Of a stretch of DNA of 11,434 nucleotides, positions 4,813 to 11,434 are shown one piece after another. The notes below the pieces were generated by a model. The model searched no databases. It saw only the letters and a program-made list of their open reading frames with translations, and was not told the origin of the DNA. The stretch is taken from assembly GCA_031549115.1 (NCBI GenBank), contig JAVBQJ010000109.1:1-11434 (forward strand), given 5' to 3'. Numbering within the stretch: the stretch's first letter is position 1; each line of letters opens with the position of its first letter. Source of the DNA: JAVBQJ01 sp031549115. Lineage in GTDB: Bacteria; Verrucomicrobiota; Lentisphaeria; Victivallales; Victivallaceae. Position numbers and translations under genes: made by a program.

Positions 4813-7431
4813 ATGAACAAGAAACCATTGCTGCTGCGGACGGTGATCGCCGTACTGGTGGTCGCCATTTTCGCATTTTCCACCATTCCGCTCAAAGAAC
4901 GGGATTTTTACGTCACCTTCAAAACGATCTGGAAGAACCCGAACGATCCGGTGCTGACCGATCTGGTCAACAAAGCCAAGGCGCTCCAGGCCGTGACGCC
5001 CGGCATGTACCAGTCCGAGGCATTGCTGAAGATTGCTTCAGAGGAAAAGTTGGACTTTTCGCCGTTGGTGGAAGGCAAGAATATGCAGGACAACCGCGAC
5101 GTGATGGCGGAGGTCCGCAAACGCAGCGCCGCCAGTATCCGCCGCGGCCTCGACCTCAACGGCGGCGCGGAATTCGTGCTGCGCCTGGTCCCCGACGAAG
5201 CGTTGGCCGCCCAGCTGCAGGGCGCCGACAGTGCCAAAGAGCGCAACCGCTTGATGGACAACTTGAAAGAATCGCGCGAAATGGCGGTCGAAATCCTCCG
5301 CAAGCGCATGGAAAGCCAAAAGATTTTCGAAACCGAAATCTATCCGATGGGCGCCGATCTGATTTCATTGCGCGTTCCGGTGGTCAGCAAAGAAGAAAAG
5401 CTGCGGCTGCTCAGTCTGATCAAAATGAGCGCGCAGTTGAAGTTCGCCCTGGTTCACGAAAACAGCGCCGATCTGGTGCGCCAGCATGACGCCGATCCGA
5501 ACCTGGTGGTTCCGGGCTACACGCTGATGACCTCCCAGGGCGCCAACGGCACCCAGGCGTTCTATGTCAGCGATGTGCCGGCGATGACCGGCGACGGCAT
5601 CACCGACGCGCGTCCCTATGTCGACCAGTTCGGCCAGCGCCGCATCATGCTGCGTTTCAACTCCGCCGGCGCGGCGGACTTCGGCCGGGTCACCTCCAAC
5701 AATGTCGGCCGCCAGCTCGCCATCGTGCTGGACGGCAAACTGTATTGCGCGCCGCAGATCAACGACGCGATTATGACCGGTTCGGCGGAAATTTCCGGCC
5801 GTTTCTCGACCGAAGAACTCAAGGACATCTCCGATGCGCTGGTCTCGGGCGGGATGAAATACCAGTTGACCGACGAGGCGGTATTCGACACCGACCCGAC
5901 GCTGGGTGCCGACAACGTCCGCAACGGGGTGTGGGCCGGAATTCTGGCGCTGATATTCCTGTACGTCTTTTTGCTCATCTACTACCGTTTCTGCGGCGTG
6001 GTCGCCTCAATCGCGCTGACGGTCAACGTCATATTGGTGCTGGGGGCGTTGGCCGCCTTCGACGCCACGCTGACGCTGCCGGGTATCGCGGGTATCATTT
6101 TGTCCATCGGCATGGCGGTCGACATCAACGTGCTGATCTATGAGCGCATCCGCGAAGAAATGGCCGCGGGCAAGAGCCTTGGCGCCGCTGTCGACGCCGG
6201 TTACGCCCGGGTGCTTCCGGTGATCTTGGACGCCAACCTCACCGGCTTCCTGACCGCGATGATCCTGCTGTACTTCGGTACCGGCGCGATCAAGGGCTTC
6301 GCCGTCACCATGGCGATCGGTATTCTGACCAGTATTTTCACCGGCGTGTTCCTGACTCGCCTCACCTTTGACTACCTGATGCGCTTCCTCCACCTGAAGA
6401 AGCTGACCATGCTGTCATTCATGCCGCCGGACGCCAAAATCAACTACCTCAAGTATTGGAAGGCGATGCTCGGCGTCTCCGCGCTCCTGACGGTGATTAC
6501 TTTCGCCATTTTCGCGATCGAACGCGGCGAAACATTGGGAGTCGACTTCACCGGCGGCACGGTCCTGACCTACGATTACCGGGAAAAGGTGCCGTCCGAC
6601 GCGCTCACCGGCACGCTGAACGGACTCGGCTTCCAGGATCCCCGCATCACCTACAAGGTCAGCCTGGCCGCCGGCGGCGACAGCCAGAAGTTGGAAATCC
6701 TGCTGCGCGAAAACAACCAGTCCGGGGCGGCGGCAACCGACCTGAGCGGCAATACCATCGGCGAACAGATCATGACGAAGCTGAACCAGACCTATCCGGA
6801 AGCACAGCTTTCCGGCGGTCTGGAATCGATAGTCTCGGGTCAGGTCGGCTGGGAATTCAGCAAATCCGCGTTATTCGCCATCGCCATGGCCTTCTGCGGC
6901 ATTGCGCTGTACATTTCGCTGCGCTACGAATTCGCCTACGCGATGGCGGGGATTGTGGCTCTGATCCACGACGTGATCATCGCAGTGGGAATTTTCCTGC
7001 TGCTCGGGCGGGAGATTTCGCTGATCGTGATCGCGGCGGTGCTGACCATCATCGGGTATTCGATCAACGATACCATCGTGGTATTCGACCGTATCCGGGA
7101 AAACCTGACGCTGCGCAAGGAGTTGAGCTACTATCAGATCATCAACCTTTCGCTCAACCAGACGATGTCGCGAACGCTGCTGACCAGTCTCAGCACGCTG
7201 CTGGTATTGGTGATTCTGCTGCTTTTCGGCGGGATCGCGATCAACGACTTCATCCTGGTGATGCTGCTCGGTATTCTGATCGGTACGTATTCGTCGATTT
7301 TCATCGCCAGCCCGTTGGTGGCGTTGTGGCACCGCAAGCGGATCGGCATCCGGGACGGGGTTTTCGCCGACACCCATGTCGACAGCCTGCACCACGACGA
7401 TTCGGCAAAGACGGAGACTCCGGGCCGGTAA
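4813..7431 (+). CDS. secDF: Fused protein translocase subunit SecDF
   Basis: 872 aa, from the ATG with AGAGGA 11 nt upstream. SecD and SecF use the proton gradient to help pull exported proteins through SecYEG. The SecD half (about 1-535) has membrane helix 1 (about 8-25), RRGLDLNGGAEFVL (110-123, the D1 motif), a large periplasmic region to about 370, then five helices with SIGMAVDINVLIYERIREE (431-449). The SecF half (about 545-840) has a first helix (551-569), LGVDFTGGTVL (575-585), and helices carrying IIGYSINDTIVVFDRIREN (746-764). The acidic residues Asp437 and Asp753 occur where the transmembrane proton-path aspartates of the family lie. Fusion of the two is usual in Bacillus, Bacteroidota and the PVC phyla, whereas E. 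coli has separate genes. A His/Asp-rich tail (855-863) ends the protein. All signature motifs are intact. Confidence 0.97.
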   Translation: MNKKPLLLRTVIAVLVVAIFAFSTIPLKERDFYVTFKTIWKNPNDPVLTDLVNKAKALQAVTPGMYQSEALLKIASEEKLDFSPLVEGKNMQDNRDVMAEVRKRSAASIRRGLDLNGGAEFVLRLVPDEALAAQLQGADSAKERNRLMDNLKESREMAVEILRKRMESQKIFETEIYPMGADLISLRVPVVSKEEKLRLLSLIKMSAQLKFALVHENSADLVRQHDADPNLVVPGYTLMTSQGANGTQAFYVSDVPAMTGDGITDARPYVDQFGQRRIMLRFNSAGAADFGRVTSNNVGRQLAIVLDGKLYCAPQINDAIMTGSAEISGRFSTEELKDISDALVSGGMKYQLTDEAVFDTDPTLGADNVRNGVWAGILALIFLYVFLLIYYRFCGVVASIALTVNVILVLGALAAFDATLTLPGIAGIILSIGMAVDINVLIYERIREEMAAGKSLGAAVDAGYARVLPVILDANLTGFLTAMILLYFGTGAIKGFAVTMAIGILTSIFTGVFLTRLTFDYLMRFLHLKKLTMLSFMPPDAKINYLKYWKAMLGVSALLTVITFAIFAIERGETLGVDFTGGTVLTYDYREKVPSDALTGTLNGLGFQDPRITYKVSLAAGGDSQKLEILLRENNQSGAAATDLSGNTIGEQIMTKLNQTYPEAQLSGGLESIVSGQVGWEFSKSALFAIAMAFCGIALYISLRYEFAYAMAGIVALIHDVIIAVGIFLLLGREISLIVIAAVLTIIGYSINDTIVVFDRIRENLTLRKELSYYQIINLSLNQTMSRTLLTSLSTLLVLVILLLFGGIAINDFILVMLLGILIGTYSSIFIASPLVALWHRKRIGIRDGVFADTHVDSLHHDDSAKTETPGR

Positions 7432-7458
7432 CTCCGGACCGGGTGGGATTTTCCCCCG

Positions 7459-7522
7459 GGTGCGGGATTTCTCCCGCACCAAACCGCATCCCGCACCGGC
7501 ATCCGGTGCGGGGTTTGTTTTT
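7459..7522 (+). terminator. Tandem-hairpin terminator / possible attenuator between secDF and murD
   Basis: Hairpin 1: GGTGCGGGA (7459-7467), loop TTTC, TCCCGCACC (7472-7480), a perfect 9-bp stem. Hairpin 2: CCCGCACCGG (7490-7499), loop CAT, CCGGTGCGGG (7503-7512), a perfect 10-bp stem, followed by TTTGTTTTT (7514-7522), so it is a good intrinsic terminator. Arm 1 can also pair perfectly with 7488-7497 over 10 bp, and arm 2 with 7505-7512, so alternative folds exist. The element begins 27 bp after the secDF stop and ends 20 bp before the murD start. Confidence 0.85.
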
Positions 7523-7542
7523 GACAGGAAATTACAGAAATC

Positions 7543-8802
7543 ATGAAACGGCTGATTATCGGGCGCGGTATTTCCGGAACCGCCGCGGAGGCTTTGACCG
7601 CGTTTACCGGTCATGAATTTCATACCGTCACCGACCGGGAAACAACCCCGGCGGAGCTGGACTGGAACGAATTCGATACGGTTATCGTCAGCCCCGGCGT
7701 CCGGCCGGAGTCGCCGCTTCTGCTGGCGGCTCAGACCGCCGGCCTGCCGATTCTGTCGGAACTCGAGTATGGCGCCCGGCACTTCCGCGGCATTCTGCTC
7801 GCCGTCACCGGCACCAACGGCAAGACCACGACCGTGGAGCTGACAACCCATATTCTGAAGGCGCTGTACCAGGGTACGGTGAGCGAAGCCGGCAACATCG
7901 GCCTCCCGCTCAGCACCCTCGCCGCCCGGACGGAACAACCGGCGCTGGCGGTGGTCGAAGTGAGCTCGTTTCAGCTGGAATACGCCGACCGCTTCGCGCC
8001 GAAAGCGGCAGTGCTGTTGAATATCGCCGGCGACCACCTCGACCGTTACCATGACTCCATCGACGCGTATGCCCAAGTCAAATACTCGATTTTCCGCCAT
8101 GTTCCGGCGGCCGACCGGATTGTGATGCACGGTTTGCCCGGCGGCGCGGCGCCGCGCTTCGGCGCCGACGCCGACGGCTGGATTCTTGATGACGGCGCGC
8201 GCCTGTTCCGACAGAGCGACACGCACCTGGCCGGAGAGCACAATCTGGAAAATCTGCTGGCGGCGCTGGAGTTATGTTCACGTGTCCTTGACGGAGCGGT
8301 CATCCGTTCGCCGGAATTGGCGGCGGCGGTGATGTCGTTCCGGACCGGGCGGCACCGGCTGGAGGAGGTGGCGAACTTCAACGGCGTCCGCTGCGTCAAC
8401 GACTCGAAAGCGACCAACCCCGCCAGCGTCGCGGCGGCCCTGCGGACATTCGCCGGAAGCCGGGTGCATCTGCTGCTGGGGGGACTCGACAAGGATATGG
8501 ACTTCTCGCTGTTGAACGATTATGCCGGGCAGATCGTCCATGCTTATATCATCGGCCGGGCGGCGCCGAAGATCGCCGCCACCCTGGCCGGGCACATCCC
8601 CGGTAGCCGTTTCGACGGCTACGAGGAGGCCATCGACGCGATGTTGCGAACGGCGCGCCCCGGAGAAGTGGTATTGCTCTCCCCGGCCTGCGCGAGTATG
8701 GATATGTTCCGGGATTACCAGGAGCGCGGCGACCGTTTCCGCGACGCCTGTCAACGAGCGGAAAAACACTTCCGCGCCACGAAAGAGATGGGTTTATGCT
8801 GA
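7543..8802 (+). CDS. murD: UDP-N-acetylmuramoylalanine--D-glutamate ligase
   Basis: 419 aa (E. coli MurD 438). A cytoplasmic ATP-dependent ligase adding D-Glu to UDP-MurNAc-L-Ala in peptidoglycan precursor synthesis. Domain 1 has the UDP-binding loop GRGISG (7-12) and SPGV (50-53). Domain 2 has the P-loop TGTNGKTT (89-96), EVSSFQLE (139-146), NIAGDHLDRY (160-169), Lys180 at the place of the carbamylated lysine, GEHNLEN (231-237) and GRHRLE (269-274). Domain 3 has NDSKATNPAS (286-295), LLGGLDKDMDF (311-321) and LSPACASMDMFRDYQERGDRF (379-399). NDSKATN and SPACAS mark MurD rather than MurC, MurE or MurF. The segment before DHLDRY is IAG where E. coli has VTE. The ribosome site is weak (AGGAAA, about 12 nt upstream). 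The 3' end overlaps waaA by 7 bp. Confidence 0.97.
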   Translation: MKRLIIGRGISGTAAEALTAFTGHEFHTVTDRETTPAELDWNEFDTVIVSPGVRPESPLLLAAQTAGLPILSELEYGARHFRGILLAVTGTNGKTTTVELTTHILKALYQGTVSEAGNIGLPLSTLAARTEQPALAVVEVSSFQLEYADRFAPKAAVLLNIAGDHLDRYHDSIDAYAQVKYSIFRHVPAADRIVMHGLPGGAAPRFGADADGWILDDGARLFRQSDTHLAGEHNLENLLAALELCSRVLDGAVIRSPELAAAVMSFRTGRHRLEEVANFNGVRCVNDSKATNPASVAAALRTFAGSRVHLLLGGLDKDMDFSLLNDYAGQIVHAYIIGRAAPKIAATLAGHIPGSRFDGYEEAIDAMLRTARPGEVVLLSPACASMDMFRDYQERGDRFRDACQRAEKHFRATKEMGLC

Positions 8803-10075
8803 TTTTGGTACGCTGGATTTACAGTATTTTATTCCCGGTCGTCTTTCTCTTTTTCGTTCCGGGGTTGTTGTTCAAGCTGTGGCGCCGTCCGGGATGGAAG
8901 TCCACCTTTTCGGAGCGCTTCGGCCTGTTCGGCAAACGCCGGGCCGAATTGACCGCGTACCGCGGCGCCGTCTGGGTGCACGCGGTCAGCGTCGGCGAAA
9001 CCGTATTGGCGCTGGCGCTGCTGAACGCCTGGCGCAAACAGAATCCGGAGCTGCGCTTCGTGCTTTCGACCACCACCACCACCGGCCAGGCGCTGGCGCG
9101 GGAAAAGACGCCGGAGGGGGTCGCGGTGATCTTCTCGCCGCTGGATTTCGGCTGGGTGGTCCGCCGCACCCTGCGGCTGCTGCAGCCGCGGCTGCTGGTG
9201 ATCTTCGAAACCGAGATCTGGCCGAACCTGATTCTGGCGACCCGCGATCGAAAAATTCCGGTCGCGCTGGTCAACGCCCGCATGTCGGACCGTTCGGTCA
9301 AGGGCTATTACCGTTTCCGCTGCTTTTTCGGCCCCCTGCTGGCACAGTTTCAATTCATCGGCGCCCAGAGCACCGGCGACGCGGAGCGTTTTCTGCGGGT
9401 CAGCCCCGCCGCCCCGGTGGTCGCGGTCGGCAACCTGAAATTCGACCAGGCGCTCCCCGCCCAACTGCCGCAAATCGATTATTCCGGCTATTTCGGCAAA
9501 GATTTCAGCGCCATTCTGCTGGCGGCCAGCACCCATCCGGGGGAGGAGGAGCTGATCGCGGCGACCTACCGGAAATTGCAGCCGGATTTCCCCGGCCTGC
9601 GGCTGGTGCTCGTCCCCCGCCACGCGGAACGCGGCGCCGAGGTGGCGGCCGCGGTGCAGCGGCTGGAGCTCTCCAACGTCCAGCGCTCCCGGTACCGGGA
9701 CGGCAGTCCGGAACCGGTGGTCTGTCTGGTGGCCGACACCACCGGCGAAATGCTGGCATTGATGCAGGCCGCCGACGTCGTAATCATGGGCAAATCGCTG
9801 GCCGGCCAGGACGAAGGGCATAACCTGCTGGAGCCGGCGCTGTTGCACAAGCCGGTGATCACCGGCAAAGTGTTGAAGAATTTCCGTTTCATCCTGAAGA
9901 TTCTGGAAGAGGCCGGCGGTGTCGTCACCGTCACCGACGCCACGCTGGAAAGTGCGTTGCGCCAGGCCTTCGCCGCCCCCAGCGCCATGCGCGAGGTCGG
10001 AGAACGGGCCTTTGCCGCGATGGAACCGCACCGCGGCGCCACTGGAAAATTATTAACCCAACTGGAGAAGTTATT

Positions 10076-10079
<4 letters not shown>
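8796..10079 (+). CDS. waaA: 3-deoxy-D-manno-octulosonic acid (Kdo) transferase
   Basis: 427 aa, the usual size. WaaA (KdtA, GT30) moves Kdo from CMP-Kdo onto lipid IVA or a later lipid A precursor on the cytoplasmic face of the inner membrane; its presence implies Kdo-containing LPS. Residues about 8-25 are a membrane anchor. The acceptor-side domain has WVHAVSVGE (60-68; Glu68 aligns with the catalytic base), FETEIWPNL (137-145) and LVNARMSDRS (158-167). The donor-side domain has GNLKFD (212-217), AASTHPGEEE (243-252), LVPRH (272-276), DTTGEM (314-319) and GHNLLEPAL (341-349). The loop MGKSLAGQDE (331-340) is slightly longer than the E. coli VGGSL-type loop. It overlaps murD by 7 bp and thiC by 4 bp (GTGA), suggesting one transcript. 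Whether it adds one, two or more Kdo units cannot be told. Confidence 0.95.
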
Positions 10080-11368
<1,289 letters not shown>

Positions 11369-11405
11369 AAACGGCAGCGGTTGCGCATTTCCGGGGAGCG
11401 GGGGG

Positions 11406-11434
11406 AGGGAAAAATTTTGAGGAAATTTTTCCCT
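11406..11434. terminator. 12-bp perfect inverted repeat after thiC, possible terminator
   Basis: AGGGAAAAATTT (11406-11417) and AAATTTTTCCCT (11423-11434) are exact reverse complements around a 5-base loop TGAGG, 37 bp after the thiC stop. Position and perfection suggest the operon's terminator, perhaps bidirectional since both strands carry A5/T5 runs in the stem. The GC clamp is only 3 bp, and the window ends at the last paired base, so any U-tract beyond cannot be judged. The bases 11369-11405 hold nothing else recognisable. Confidence 0.55.

Noticed and set aside
7521..7543. TTGACA at 7521-7526 as a -35 box for murD
   Set aside because: No acceptable -10 hexamer at 15-19 bp, which would fall at or inside the murD start codon; the match arises at the end of the terminator T-tract.
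6871..8241. 456-codon minus-strand open frame across secDF and murD
   Set aside because: It overlaps conserved motifs of both genes, crosses the terminator, and has a composition typical of antisense shadows in GC-rich DNA.

Overview
The window looks like chromosomal DNA of a Gram-negative anaerobe-type bacterium of the Lentisphaerota (Victivallis-like) or a close PVC relative. The grounds are a short prepilin-like protein with the KSFTLIELLVVIAIIAILA start and a late DGH motif (a family hugely expanded in Lentisphaerae and Planctomycetes), a fused SecDF, a Kdo transferase (so a Kdo-containing LPS outer membrane), and GC-rich coding DNA with T/A-tract-rich intergenic DNA. This placement is an inference from gene content, not a phylogeny.

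Left half (26-4173, minus strand): a compact accessory cassette read right to left. It holds a GntR/LacI-type hybrid transcription regulator, a pseudopilin-like protein and an exported DUF4091/GH123-like putative glycoside hydrolase. The gaps are 83 and 20 bp, so an operon is likely. The regulator gene is preceded by an essentially perfect sigma70 promoter (TTGACA, 17 bp, TATAAT with an upstream TG). It is followed at once by two copies of AATACCGGTA, each built on the palindrome TACCGGTA, 19 bp apart and sitting on or just after the predicted transcription start. This is the layout of an autorepressed, inducer-released switch for a sugar-polymer response cassette.

Right half (4344-11368, plus strand): housekeeping genes. 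yajC and a fused secDF encode the accessory part of the Sec translocon. After a tandem-hairpin terminator come murD (peptidoglycan precursor ligase), waaA/kdtA (Kdo transferase) and a short-form thiC (HMP-P synthase). The last three overlap by 7 and 4 bp and are presumably translationally coupled. No promoter is convincing between secDF and murD. The tandem hairpins there have four arms that could pair in alternative ways, so partial read-through or attenuation from the yajC promoter is possible. thiC has no TPP riboswitch in front of it and no thiamin neighbours, which is unusual.

No tRNA, rRNA, CRISPR array, transposase or integrase was seen. The longest gene-free stretch is the 252-bp divergent region 4092-4343, which carries the promoters and operators. 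The best candidate for something little described is the regulator-pseudopilin-hydrolase cassette and its operator pair.
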